A stretch of 64,000 bases of DNA, taken from contig NZ_JAOQNX010000021.1 of the NCBI RefSeq assembly GCF_025961575.1, forward strand, positions 36,432 to 100,431, given 5' to 3'. This stretch comes from Rhodoblastus acidophilus. GTDB lineage: Bacteria; Pseudomonadota; Alphaproteobacteria; Rhizobiales; Beijerinckiaceae. The notes under the pieces are model-generated. The model was given only the letters and a program-made list of their open reading frames with translations, was not told the origin of the DNA and did not search any database. Both the position numbers and the translations under genes were made by a program. Below, in pieces: positions 8,629-17,289 of the stretch (the stretch's first letter is position 1; every line of letters begins with the position of its first letter).

Positions 8629-9090
8629 ATGACCTCCGGCACGCTCATTGCTCTCGACCTCGCGCCGCAGATTTGTGCGGCCATCTCCCGGCGCGGCCAG
8701 ATCCTGGCCGATGACGTCGGCATGCTCTCCAATCTGCCCAAGCTGGAGGACGGTCTGACCGAAAGCGAGATCGATGCGCTCGGCGCGCTGGCCCGCGCCC
8801 GTCTGCCCGCTTGTCCCGATTGGGGCCGGTTCTTCGCCGACAAGGTCGGCGGCTGGTTTCTCGAGGATTTCGCCGGCCGCCGGCCGAGCCTCGAGCAGGC
8901 GCATTGGCTGATCGACTATCTCGGCGGCGAAGGCGCCGATCTCACCACCGCGCAGTTCCGGCTGCTGATGCAGGTGCTGGAAAATCTCGAATCCTGCCCC
9001 GACGAGCTGCTCGCCTTCGCCCGCGCCTGTCTGGTGCGCGCCATGGGCGCCGAAATCGAGGCGCGCCGCGGGCAGGTCGGGACCGCCTGA
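8629..9090 (+). CDS. Hypothetical protein, 153 residues
   Basis: I do not recognise this protein. It looks like a soluble, mainly helical protein with no signal peptide or membrane segment and a Trp/Phe-rich centre (WGRFFADKVGGWFLEDF). The ATG follows GGAAGGA with a 6-base spacer and codon use matches the neighbours, so it is likely a real gene. The ribosome binding site lies in a small hairpin. A short hairpin at 9115-9133 follows the gene. Confidence 0.65.
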   Translation: MTSGTLIALDLAPQICAAISRRGQILADDVGMLSNLPKLEDGLTESEIDALGALARARLPACPDWGRFFADKVGGWFLEDFAGRRPSLEQAHWLIDYLGGEGADLTTAQFRLLMQVLENLESCPDELLAFARACLVRAMGAEIEARRGQVGTA

Positions 9091-9114
9091 GGCGTCAAAG
9101 TTTGGGGAGGAACC

Positions 9115-9133
9115 CGGCGGGCTTCGCCCGCCG
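9115..9133. terminator. Hairpin between convergent genes
   Basis: The 8-bp inverted repeat CGGCGGGC TTC GCCCGCCG lies between the 8629 gene and the convergent sirtuin gene. No T tract follows on either side, so terminator activity is uncertain. Confidence 0.4.
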
Positions 9134-9148
9134 CTGTCTCCTGCCGGC

Positions 9149-9865
9149 CTAATCCAGGATTTTCTTGACCAGTTCGTCGAGCTGCGGGGCGAGCTCCGCG
9201 GCGCGGCCGTGGATCACATGATCAAAATAGCGCTCGGGGATGGTCGGTTCGGGTTCGAGGTTGGACAGAATCGTCACGGCGCGGGTGTGGCGCGCAATGC
9301 CGGCGATCGGCAGGACGTTGCCCGACGTGCCGATCACCATCAGCAGATCCTCGTGGCTGAGCGAATCCAGCCGCTCCCATAATCGCTGATAGAGCGGCGC
9401 GCTTTCGCCGAAAAACACCACATCCGGCTTGACCTCGTGCAGCCCGCCGCAATTGGGGCAGCGATGCTCCGCCGGATTGAACGGGCGATAGCCCCAGTCC
9501 CATTGCGCCTCGCAGCTCAGGCAGCGCAGGCCGGTGAGGCGGCCGTGGACATGGACCACGTCGCGGGCGCCGGCGCGCTCGAAGAGGTCGTCGACATTCT
9601 GGGTGATCAGCTCGGCGCCGTAGCGTTTTTGCCATTCCGCCGCCATTTTGTGCGCTGCATTCGGTTCGACGCCGGCCAGTTCGACGCGGCGCTTCGAATA
9701 GAACTCGTGCACGAGTTCGAAATTCTCCTCCCACACCTCATAGTTGCAGACGATGTCGGGATCATAAAGCGCCCAAAGGCTCTGTCCGCCTGAGGATCGG
9801 AAGGTGTCGAGACCGGAATCGGCGGATATGCCGCTGCCGGTCAGCAGTATCATTTGCGGCATCAA
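9149..9865 (-). CDS. Sir2-family NAD-dependent protein deacylase
   Basis: The 238-residue protein has the sirtuin motifs in order: LLTGSGISADSGLDTFR (NAD binding), TQNVDDLFERAG, HVHG with the catalytic His, a Cys4 zinc site CLSC...CPNCGG, and VIGTSGNVLPIAG. Sirtuins remove acyl groups from lysine using NAD. The usual GAGIS is GSGIS here and the protein is short, as in class III/U bacterial forms. Two or three ATGs lie at the N terminus (9865, 9862, 9853); the first is given. It stands alone, convergent to the 8629 gene. Confidence 0.92.
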   Translation of the reverse strand: MMPQMILLTGSGISADSGLDTFRSSGGQSLWALYDPDIVCNYEVWEENFELVHEFYSKRRVELAGVEPNAAHKMAAEWQKRYGAELITQNVDDLFERAGARDVVHVHGRLTGLRCLSCEAQWDWGYRPFNPAEHRCPNCGGLHEVKPDVVFFGESAPLYQRLWERLDSLSHEDLLMVIGTSGNVLPIAGIARHTRAVTILSNLEPEPTIPERYFDHVIHGRAAELAPQLDELVKKILD

Positions 9866-10088
9866 TGGGCGCCTCGAATTTTCTGCCTCATTTTATACCC
9901 TTCGCCGCGAAACTCCACGTCCATTTCGCATGTGCGAACAATTGTTCGGCTCGCGCTGCATGTCGCGCGCTTTTTGCCGCACTGCGTCCCAGGCGGAAAC
10001 GTGCGACCTTGAGGTAGACTGTTGCCGCAGAGGGAGCATTGGCGCATTCTGGCGCCGGCGTTTCACGGCTTGATTTCAGGAGGCGCGG

Positions 10089-12485
10089 ATGCTCGCGCGT
10101 GTTTGGCGAAAATGTGTGCTGCTCGCGCGATTGCTCGCCGCCTGCCGTTTTTCCCTGATTTCGGTCGTCGCCGGCTTTTTCCTGCTGTTCGGCGTGGTCC
10201 AGGCGCAAAACCTGTTCGCGGATCTGGCCTTTTCCAGCACATTGGCGCAGATCGGCCATTGGCTCGGGTTTTTGGCCGCCGTGTTCCTGCTCTGGGCCTG
10301 GCCGGTCCATTATGGCGCGCGCCGCGTGCTGGAGGAGCCGCATTGGCTGATTCCCGTCGCCGTGCGGCGGAGACTGTCGGAGACGGAGCGCGCGGCTTTG
10401 CAGGAGGAGCTGCGCCAGGAGCTGGACTGGGCGATCCGCTGGACGCCGCGCCTCCTCGGACTCATCCCGTTCATCGCCGTCGGATTCGGCCTGTATTTCT
10501 GCGACGCCGCCATGGATGCCGCGCGCGACCTCGAGGAGGTCAGGCGCGCGCAGAGCCAGATCCTGTGGCTCGCACTGGGCGACGCTGTCGCAGCGCTGCT
10601 GTTCATCATCTTCGTCATCGGGCGGCGGCGGCTGCTCGGCTGGATCGAGCGGCGCGCCGATCTGCGCGCCTCCGACGGCGCCGCGCGGGTGAAGCGGCGG
10701 CTCACCCTGTTCGCCCGCGCCTCGCTGGTGTTCACCTTCGCTTTGTTCGTCGTCGCTTATGCCGCGCCGCACCGGCTCTCCCTGTGGTTTGATCGCGCGC
10801 TGCTGATTCCGCTCCTGTTCGGCGCGCTGGTGCTGGTGCTGAGCGAATTGGCGCGGCGCGGTCATCGAAAAGGGTGGCCGGTGCTGATTCCGCTGGTCGC
10901 GGTCGCCGTGGGGGTGACCGCGACCAACACCCATTTGAACGACGTGCGGCTGTTGCCGCAAAAGCCGGTGGAGCAGCTTGCGGGCCGGCAGATCGAACTC
11001 AAGCGCGCCGTCGACAAATGGCGGGCCGCCAATGGCTGTGCGGACGATGCCGGCAAGTGCCCCTATGCGCTGGTGATCGCGGCCGAAGGCGGCGCCAGCC
11101 GCGCCGCCTTCATGGCCGCGACTTTCGCCGGCGAGATTTTGGATCGCACCAAGGGCGAGGGCGCGCCTGGCCGAAAGATTTTCGCGATTTCGGGCGTGTC
11201 CGGCGGGGCGTTCGGGGCGGCGACCATCCGCGCGGCGCTTGCCGATGCGGCCGAGCGCGGCGGCGCTCCGCCTTGCGTGATGAGCGCGCCGCTGTGGTTC
11301 GGCGCGGCCGCGCGCGCCCCCGATCCGCAAACCTCGTGGCGCTCCTGCCTGCAGCTGCTGGTCTCAGGCGATTATCTGTCGAGCGGGTTTATTGGGCTGG
11401 GCTTTCGCGACAATTTCGCGCCGCGCGCGATCCCGCCCGAGACGGGGTCGATGATCCTCGATCGCGCCGCTCTGTTGGAGCAGAGCTGGGAGCGCCATTA
11501 CAGCTATATTTCCGGGCGCAGCCGCGCGCCGCAAAATTGCAGCGCCCAGCCGGGCAAGGGACTGTGTCGCGCCATGGGCTATGCCGATGGCGAGGGATGG
11601 CTGCCGCTGTTGCTGCTCAACGGCACGTCGGTTTCGACGGGGCGCCGCATCATCGCTTCGGACCTGATCTCGACCTATGCCAGCCCGGACGGGGCCAACG
11701 GGCGCATTGCGCTCTATTCGCAGGCCTATGACGTGTTCGAGCTGATGTCGCGGCCCTGTCCGACCGACGGCGGCGATTGCCCCGCCGCCCATGACGGCGC
11801 CGCCGACCGGCCGCTGTTGCGCGATGCGCCGGACCTGCGCCTGTCCACCGCCGCTCTGCTCAGCGCCCGCTTCCCCGTGATTTCGCCGGCCGGCGTGCTG
11901 CGCAACGAGGCCGACGCCGGCTTTGGCGACCGTGTGGTCGATGGCGGCTATTTCGAGAATTCCGGGCTGAGCACGGCGATCGATCTCGCCCGGGCGCTGA
12001 GCGGTCTTGGCGTCAAGCCGGCGCTGGTCTGGGTGCAGAACGATCCCGATGTCGTGGGCGCCGATCGCAAAACGCCGCCGCGCGCGGCCGCCACGCCGAA
12101 ATTCGGGCGGATTGATGAAGGGTTTTGGACCGAGGCGCTGGGCATGCTGGCGGCGCCGGTGAACACTTTGCTCGCCACGCGCGGCGGCCATGGCGAGGAG
12201 GCGGCCGATCTCGCCGTGCACGAGCTTGCGCGCATCAATGGCGTGGAGCAGATGGGCTTTTTCAAAATCGTGATGAAGGAGAAGCCGCAGATCGGCCCGG
12301 CGGCGAACGATCCTTTGTTCGACGCGCAATGCGCTGCGCTCCGCAACAAGACGCCGGCCATGTCCAAGGTTTCGATGAGCTGGTGGTTGTCGGCCTCGGT
12401 GCAAGCCGAACTCGATGCGCAATTCTGTGACGCCGCCAATCGCGGCTCAATCGCCGATATCGTCAAATATGTGGGGGGCAATTAG
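10089..12485 (+). CDS. Membrane-anchored patatin-like phospholipase
   Basis: The 798-residue product starts with several hydrophobic helices (about residues 15-300) and continues as a patatin-like hydrolase. EGGASRAA near 335 is the oxyanion-hole loop, GVSGG holds the nucleophile Ser371, and DGGYFENSG holds Asp618 of the Ser-Asp dyad. It probably hydrolyses lipid acyl esters at the inner membrane. It is much longer than minimal patatins because of the membrane half. The ATG at 10089 follows AGGAGG. No operon partner is evident. Confidence 0.85.
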   Translation: MLARVWRKCVLLARLLAACRFSLISVVAGFFLLFGVVQAQNLFADLAFSSTLAQIGHWLGFLAAVFLLWAWPVHYGARRVLEEPHWLIPVAVRRRLSETERAALQEELRQELDWAIRWTPRLLGLIPFIAVGFGLYFCDAAMDAARDLEEVRRAQSQILWLALGDAVAALLFIIFVIGRRRLLGWIERRADLRASDGAARVKRRLTLFARASLVFTFALFVVAYAAPHRLSLWFDRALLIPLLFGALVLVLSELARRGHRKGWPVLIPLVAVAVGVTATNTHLNDVRLLPQKPVEQLAGRQIELKRAVDKWRAANGCADDAGKCPYALVIAAEGGASRAAFMAATFAGEILDRTKGEGAPGRKIFAISGVSGGAFGAATIRAALADAAERGGAPPCVMSAPLWFGAAARAPDPQTSWRSCLQLLVSGDYLSSGFIGLGFRDNFAPRAIPPETGSMILDRAALLEQSWERHYSYISGRSRAPQNCSAQPGKGLCRAMGYADGEGWLPLLLLNGTSVSTGRRIIASDLISTYASPDGANGRIALYSQAYDVFELMSRPCPTDGGDCPAAHDGAADRPLLRDAPDLRLSTAALLSARFPVISPAGVLRNEADAGFGDRVVDGGYFENSGLSTAIDLARALSGLGVKPALVWVQNDPDVVGADRKTPPRAAATPKFGRIDEGFWTEALGMLAAPVNTLLATRGGHGEEAADLAVHELARINGVEQMGFFKIVMKEKPQIGPAANDPLFDAQCAALRNKTPAMSKVSMSWWLSASVQAELDAQFCDAANRGSIADIVKYVGGN

Positions 12486-12634
12486 TTCGCCTTGCGAGCG
12501 CAGCCGGTTCGAGAGCTGCTGGGGGTCAGCACGCCTCTCCGACACTGCGCCCGCTGGATCAGGGTTCCGCTTGCCTCCTTGCGTTGGGTCGCGCGCCGCG
12601 CTGCGGCCATGGAGCAAGCGCGGCGCGGACGATG

Positions 12635-12724
12635 TTAAGAAAGGGCGTAAGGAACCAGCGGACCCAGCGTCATCGCCGTCGCCAGAGCCGCCGCAGTCCA
12701 TTCGGAGGGGGTCAGCTTGATCAT
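12635..12724 (-). CDS. Putative 29-residue hydrophobic microprotein
   Basis: The reading frame encodes MIKLTPSEWTAAAL followed by ATAMTLGPLVPYALS and ends at a TAA. It could form one short membrane helix. The ATG at 12724 follows GGAG with an 8-base spacer. It is divergent from the CbbR-like LysR gene, the place where a regulated gene normally lies. No homologue is known to me. The small size makes coding status uncertain. Confidence 0.45.
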   Translation of the reverse strand: MIKLTPSEWTAAALATAMTLGPLVPYALS

Positions 12725-12818
12725 AATATGATCTCCGTGCAGTGATTTTGTGGGGGACCATCCCCTCACGTCTGTTATAAATCTATGTTAACGCTTTGGA
12801 TTTGCAATTCAGTTCTGG

Positions 12819-12832
12819 TTATACGTGTATAA
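12819..12832. promoter_or_regulatory. LysR-type operator candidate
   Basis: TTATACGTGTATAA is an inverted repeat of TTATAC around GT. It also fits the TNA-N7/8-TNA form described for CbbR sites. It lies 41 bases before the ATT at 12874 and about 95 bases before the divergent 29-codon ORF. Confidence 0.5.
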
Positions 12833-12873
12833 GCGCGGCTTGGCTTGCGCCGGTTTCAGCGGGAGGTGGTCGG

Positions 12874-13785
12874 ATTAACATCACGCTTCGCCAGTTGATC
12901 ATTTTTGAAGCCGTGGGACGCCTGGGGTCGATCTCGCGCGCGGCCGGCGAACTCAATCTGACGCAACCCGCCGTGTCCATGCAGGTGAAGCAGCTCGAGG
13001 AGCAGGTCGGCCTGCCGCTGATCGACCATGCCGGCAAGAAACTGGTTCTGACCGAGGCCGGCGAGGAGCTTTCGCGCCATGCGCGCGAGATGATGGCGAA
13101 AATGGCGGATCTCAAATCCGCGATGAAGCAATATGTCAGTCTGGAATGCGGGATTTTGCGCATCGCGCTGATCTCGACCATGAGTTTTTTCCTGCCGCGC
13201 ATCGTCTCCGATTATGTGAAGCGCCACCCTTCCGTGCGCATCAGCCTGCAGGTCGACAATCATGATTCCGTGCTGGCGGCGCTTTTGGAAAAACGCACCG
13301 ATCTCGCCATTATGGGCCGGCCGCCCGAGGACGCCAGCGTGGTGGCGCATCAGTTCATGGACAATCCGCTGGTCGTGGTCGCCCGGCCCGATCACCCGCT
13401 GACGAAACTGGCGCGCGTTCCCGTCGATCTCCTGGGGGAGGAGGCGATGATCGCGCGCGAGCCGGGATCGGGCACGCAGGCCAATATCGAGCGGTTTTTC
13501 GCCGAAAAGGGCCTGGAATTCCGCTCGAGCTGCGACGTCAACACCAATGAGGCGGTGAAACAGGCGGTCGCGGCCGGGCTGGGCCTGGGGATCGTGCCGC
13601 TGAAGACGATCGCGCTCGAACTGGAGACCAGGCGCTTGTCCGTTCTGCCGGTCGACGGGTTTCCGCTGATGAAACATTGGTTTTTGCTGCACCGGGCCGA
13701 CAGGCGCCTGCCGCTGGCGGCGCGCGCCTTTTGCGATCTGTTTTTGGGGCAGGCGTCCGCGGGCGAGTTGGAGCGGAAGAGCTAG
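12874..13785 (+). CDS. LysR-family regulator, CbbR-like
   Basis: The N-terminal helix-turn-helix reads NITLRQLIIFEAV, then SISRAAGELNLTQPAVSMQVKQLEE, close to CbbR, the activator of Calvin-cycle operons. The effector domain follows to residue 303. The start is unusual. The only in-frame ATG/GTG/TTG codons upstream of the domain are TTGs at 12796 and 12802 without a ribosome binding site. GGGAGG lies 7 bases before an ATT at 12874, exactly where CbbR proteins begin. I therefore give the ATT as the start, with uncertainty. No cbb genes are in the window. Confidence 0.8.
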   Translation: MNITLRQLIIFEAVGRLGSISRAAGELNLTQPAVSMQVKQLEEQVGLPLIDHAGKKLVLTEAGEELSRHAREMMAKMADLKSAMKQYVSLECGILRIALISTMSFFLPRIVSDYVKRHPSVRISLQVDNHDSVLAALLEKRTDLAIMGRPPEDASVVAHQFMDNPLVVVARPDHPLTKLARVPVDLLGEEAMIAREPGSGTQANIERFFAEKGLEFRSSCDVNTNEAVKQAVAAGLGLGIVPLKTIALELETRRLSVLPVDGFPLMKHWFLLHRADRRLPLAARAFCDLFLGQASAGELERKS

Positions 13786-13793
13786 CAACATTC

Positions 13794-13852
13794 GTGGGCC
13801 GCCCCCGCCCTTCGAGACGCCCGCTAAGGCGGGCTCCTCAGGGTGAGGGCTA
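13794..13852. repeat. Intergenic palindromic repeat, family A copy 3
   Basis: This copy has GTGGGCCGCCC, CCTTCGAGACG, an inner stem GCCCGC TAAG GCGGGC and CTCCTCAGGGTGAGGGCTA. The inner stem is longer than in copies 1 and 2 but still pairs. It follows the CbbR-like gene. Confidence 0.8.
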
Positions 13853-14018
13853 CTTATTGGCGTCCCACTTCATTGGTGGCCGAAAACATCCCTGCTTCGC
13901 CTCATCTGACCGCCACCGCGAAGTTGTGGCCGAACCCTTCGGAATGTGGTGATCTGGACAGGAGCGATCCCGGGAGACCGGTCGGCTCGATCAAGCGTTT
14001 CGCTCGGAGGGCTTGGAT

Positions 14019-15104
14019 TTGGGACGCTTCGAGGCCCTGACGGATCAGATTTATGAAGCCGCAATCGTTCCCGAATTGTGGCCCAATGTCTTGCAGTCGT
14101 TCTGCCGGGCGAGTTCTTCCTTTGGCGGCGCGCTGTTCGCGACAAACCCGCATTTTTCCGGATGGGTGTCGTCGCCGCAAATGGTCGACCTGGTCCAAGC
14201 CTTTTTCGAGCAGGGCTGGGCGGAGAAAAATCTCAGGACGGCGCGGGCGGTGCAGCGCGGCCTGTTCGGCTTTGTCAGCGATCACGACCTCCTCTCGCCG
14301 GCCGAGATGGAAACCGATCCCACCTACCGTTTTCTTCGTGAAAATGGCGGCGGATGGTGCGCCGGCATCGTCACGCCGGTCCCCTCCGGCGACAATATCG
14401 TGTTCAGCTGGGAGCGGCCCTATGTCGACGGTCCGTTCAGCCGGGAGGAGATCGAATCCTTCAACGCCGTCGCCGGGCCGCTGCGTCGCGCCGCGCTGGT
14501 CGCCGCCCGGCTGGGCCTGGAGAAGGCCAGGGCCGCCGCCGAAACCCTGCGCGCCCTGGGGCTGCCCGCCGCCGTTCTGTCGCGGTCGCACAAAATCCTG
14601 CTGACCAATGATCTGTTCGAGCGATTCATGCCTTCGCTGTTTCAGGACGGCGCGCAACGCTGCCTGATGACGGATCAGCGGGCGGACGCCTTGCTCAAAG
14701 CCGTTCTCGAACGGCTGAAGGCCCGCCATTGGGATTCGGGCGTCCTGCATTCGCTGCCGGTGACCGGCCGTCTCGACCGCCCGCCGATGGTCGTCCATGT
14801 CGTGCCGATCCTGCGCGCGGCGCAGGACGTGTTCAGCTCCGCCGCCTGCCTGCTGGTCGTCACCGAGCTTTCCAGAAACGCGGCGCCGGAGGCGACGATC
14901 CTGCGCGGGCTGTTCGACCTGACGCCGGCCGAGGCGCGGGTCGCCCAGGCCGTGGCGGAGGGCATGGCCCCCGTGGAGATCGCGGCCGAACAGGATGTTT
15001 CCATCGGCACGGTGCGCACGCATCTCAAAAGCGCCTTCGCCAAGACCGGAACCACGCGCCAGGCGGAGCTGGCGGTGCTGTTGTCGCGGACGAGGCTGCC
15101 TTGA
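14019..15104 (+). CDS. LuxR-type helix-turn-helix regulator
   Basis: The 361-residue protein has a C-terminal LuxR/GerE helix-turn-helix, LFDLTPAEARVAQAVAEG then SIGTVRTHLKSAFAKTGTTRQAEL. The N-terminal 290 residues have no receiver or autoinducer domain that I recognise. They resemble the sensory part of LuxR proteins often annotated next to HTH domains in Hyphomicrobiales. The TTG at 14019 lies 8 bases after CGGAGG; the TTG at 14013 is too close to it. Signal and targets are unknown. Confidence 0.8.
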   Translation: MGRFEALTDQIYEAAIVPELWPNVLQSFCRASSSFGGALFATNPHFSGWVSSPQMVDLVQAFFEQGWAEKNLRTARAVQRGLFGFVSDHDLLSPAEMETDPTYRFLRENGGGWCAGIVTPVPSGDNIVFSWERPYVDGPFSREEIESFNAVAGPLRRAALVAARLGLEKARAAAETLRALGLPAAVLSRSHKILLTNDLFERFMPSLFQDGAQRCLMTDQRADALLKAVLERLKARHWDSGVLHSLPVTGRLDRPPMVVHVVPILRAAQDVFSSAACLLVVTELSRNAAPEATILRGLFDLTPAEARVAQAVAEGMAPVEIAAEQDVSIGTVRTHLKSAFAKTGTTRQAELAVLLSRTRLP

Positions 15105-15159
15105 CGAGAGCGGGCGGCGCACGACGCTTGGGCCGTGCGCCGCGATGATCTGGACGCGC

Positions 15160-16008
15160 TCAGGCGCCGAGCGCCTGTTTCACGCTTGCGGCGATCGGCG
15201 TGGTCGGATGGCCGAGCAGGGTCGAAAGCGCGCGGCCCTCGTCGAACAAGGCGCCTTGCGCCGCCGCGACATCCCAGCTGGCGATGGCGCGCGCGAAAAA
15301 TTCGGGCAAGCCGGCGCCGACCAAAGCGGCGGCATAGTCCGCTTCCGGCAAGTTCTTGTAGGGAATGGCCTTGCCGGTTTGCCGGCTGATCTCGGCGGCG
15401 AGCTCGGTCAGCGTATAGGCGGCGTCGCCGGCCAGTTCGTAGACGCGGCCGGAGTGCCCGGCGGAGGTGAGGACGATCGCCGCGGCCTCGGCATAATCCT
15501 TTCGCGCGGCGGAGGCGATGCGTCCGTTCCCGGCGCTGCCGATGAAGGCGCCGGCGGCCACGGCCGGGCCGACCGATCCGGTGTAGTTCTCGCTATACCA
15601 ACCGTTGCGCAGAATCGTGAAGTCGAGGCCGGAGGCCTTGATCGCCTGCTCGGTGTCGCGATGTTCCTCCGCAAGGCTCAGGGGCGAGCTGTCGGCGCGC
15701 AGCAGGCTGGTGTAGACGAGGCGCGACACGCCGGCCGCCTTGGCCGCGGCGATCACATGGCGATGCTGCGCGGCGCGCTGGCCGATTTCGCTGGAGGAAA
15801 TCAGCAGCAGCGTGTCGACGCCCGCGAGCGCGGCGGTCTGGGCGTCGGGCTTGGAATAATCGAAGGCGCGCGTTTCGACGCCCAGATCGGCGGCCTTTTC
15901 CGGCGAACGCGCCAGCGCGATGGTTTGGGCGGCGGGCGATCTGGTCTTGAGGGCGGCGATGACGAGACGGCCGAGCTGTCCGGTGGCCCCGGTGATGGCG
16001 ATGGTCAT
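15160..16008 (-). CDS. NmrA-like NAD(P)H:quinone oxidoreductase (QOR2 type)
   Basis: The 282-residue protein starts ITGATGQLGRLVIAAL, a Rossmann GxxGxxG motif, and continues with LVYTSLLRAD and LRNGWYSENYTG, as in YtfG/QorB-type atypical short-chain reductases. These enzymes reduce quinones with NAD(P)H. It is divergent from a LysR gene at 16128 that probably controls it, a common arrangement for this family. The intergenic space contains the inverted repeat TTTCT-N4-AGAAA. Confidence 0.85.
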   Translation of the reverse strand: MTIAITGATGQLGRLVIAALKTRSPAAQTIALARSPEKAADLGVETRAFDYSKPDAQTAALAGVDTLLLISSSEIGQRAAQHRHVIAAAKAAGVSRLVYTSLLRADSSPLSLAEEHRDTEQAIKASGLDFTILRNGWYSENYTGSVGPAVAAGAFIGSAGNGRIASAARKDYAEAAAIVLTSAGHSGRVYELAGDAAYTLTELAAEISRQTGKAIPYKNLPEADYAAALVGAGLPEFFARAIASWDVAAAQGALFDEGRALSTLLGHPTTPIAASVKQALGA

Positions 16009-16067
16009 GAAACTCTCCTTGCTTTGGCGCTGGCGGTCGAAACGCCCGCCTTGACTCCGGTATAGAT

Positions 16068-16081
16068 TTTCTCTCCAGAAA
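16068..16081. promoter_or_regulatory. Inverted repeat between divergent qorB-like and lysR genes
   Basis: TTTCT CTCC AGAAA lies 60 bases from the oxidoreductase start and 47 from the LysR start. It is a plausible LysR binding site for the divergent pair, on position and symmetry only. Confidence 0.4.
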
Positions 16082-16127
16082 TGATAATGCGCTCTCGGGT
16101 TGTTTGAGTTTCTACTGAGAGGATGAA

Positions 16128-17036
16128 ATGGCGGATCGCTTGACCGGCATGGAGGTGTTTGTGCGCGCCATGCGGCTTGGCGGCCTTTCCGCGGCGGCGC
16201 GGGACTTGCGCATGTCGCCGGCGATGGCGGCCAAGCATCTCGACGGCTTGGAAGCGCGGCTGGGCACGACGCTGGTGCGCCGCACCACGCGAAAACTGTC
16301 GCTGACGGAGGCCGGCGCCGCCTATCTGGACAAAGCCGAGCGCATTCTCGGCGAGATCGGCGAGGCGGAAGCCGAGGCCTCGTCGCGCGCGCTCGCCCTC
16401 GAAGGCGTGTTGCGCGTCAGCGCGCCCGCGACCTTCGGCCTTCTGCACATCGCGCCGCTCGCGCCGCTGTTCCATGAGCTTTATCCCGGCGTGACCCTGG
16501 AATTCGGCTTCAGCGACCGTTTCGTCGACCTGCTCGAAGAGCGTTGGGACATGGCGATCCGCATCGGTCGTCTCGCCGACAGCAGTTTGGTTGCGCGCAA
16601 ACTCGCGCCGATGCGCACCGTGATCTGCGCCTCGCCCGCCTATCTGGCGCGGCGGGGAAGGCCGCGGCTGCTGTCGGATTTGATCGCGCATGATTGCCTT
16701 GGCTACACGTTTACCGAGCAGGCGGGCACGTCGACCTGGAGCTTTGGCGAGGATGGCGCGATCAAGGCGCCCGTGCGCGGATGGTTGCGCGCCAACAATG
16801 GCGAGGCGTTGTTGCGCGCCGCGCTGGCGGGGCAGGGGGTGGTGTTCGGGCCTCGCTATATCGCGGCGCAGGCGCTGGCGGAGGGGGCGCTGGTCGAACT
16901 GACGCTCGACCAGCCGCCCATGCCGGTCGGCGCGGTCCATGCGCTCACCCATCCCGACCGGCGCCCGGCCGCCAAGACCCGCGCCTGGATCGAGTTTTTG
17001 GCGGAGACGCTGCCCCGCCGCGCCGCGGACTGGTGA
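16128..17036 (+). CDS. LysR-family transcriptional regulator
   Basis: The 302-residue protein has an N-terminal LysR helix-turn-helix (MEVFVRAMRLGGLSAAARDL, then MAAKHLDGLEARLGTTLVRR) and a substrate-binding-like effector domain with VARKLAPMRTVICASPAYL. This is the subgroup that often regulates a neighbouring oxidoreductase, and it is divergent from the NmrA/QOR2-like gene. The inducer is unknown. Confidence 0.88.
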   Translation: MADRLTGMEVFVRAMRLGGLSAAARDLRMSPAMAAKHLDGLEARLGTTLVRRTTRKLSLTEAGAAYLDKAERILGEIGEAEAEASSRALALEGVLRVSAPATFGLLHIAPLAPLFHELYPGVTLEFGFSDRFVDLLEERWDMAIRIGRLADSSLVARKLAPMRTVICASPAYLARRGRPRLLSDLIAHDCLGYTFTEQAGTSTWSFGEDGAIKAPVRGWLRANNGEALLRAALAGQGVVFGPRYIAAQALAEGALVELTLDQPPMPVGAVHALTHPDRRPAAKTRAWIEFLAETLPRRAADW

Positions 17037-17273
17037 TCGTCTTTTTGGGGGGCGAGCTGTTTTTGCAAGTCTGGGTTGTGGCGATGGCTTCGAAACTTTG
17101 TCGAATCCTCGCATTTGCTGTGAATTTCACGTCATTTTCTGCGAAAAATCGCGCGATTCTTGCGTGTGCAACTCTTGGGTTGCGTACGACATCTATGGTC
17201 TGCCGGCCGGGGCGGCGCGGGGCGGGGTTTTGGCGCCAAAATTATGGTTGTGAAACAATGTGTTGCGAGGGGG

Positions 17274-17289
17274 CGTTTCACGTGGAACA
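17274..17289. promoter_or_regulatory. parS-like ParB binding site
   Basis: CGTTTCACGTGGAACA matches the parS consensus TGTTTCACGTGAAACA at 14 of 16 positions, including the CACGTG core. ParB-bound parS sites usually lie near the replication origin. No parA, parB, dnaA or gidA is in the window, so function rests on the match alone. Confidence 0.5.

Larger units (their letters stand above)
12486..12873. other. Intergenic region before the CbbR-like gene
   Basis: About 390 bases separate the lipase and the LysR gene. I see a 29-codon ORF with a good ribosome binding site on the minus strand (12635-12724) and an operator-like palindrome (12819-12832). I see no larger gene. Confidence 0.6.

Noticed and set aside
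9888..11330. 480-codon minus-strand frame opposite the patatin-like gene
   Set aside because: Shadow of the lipase gene; Arg/Gln-rich composition without domains.
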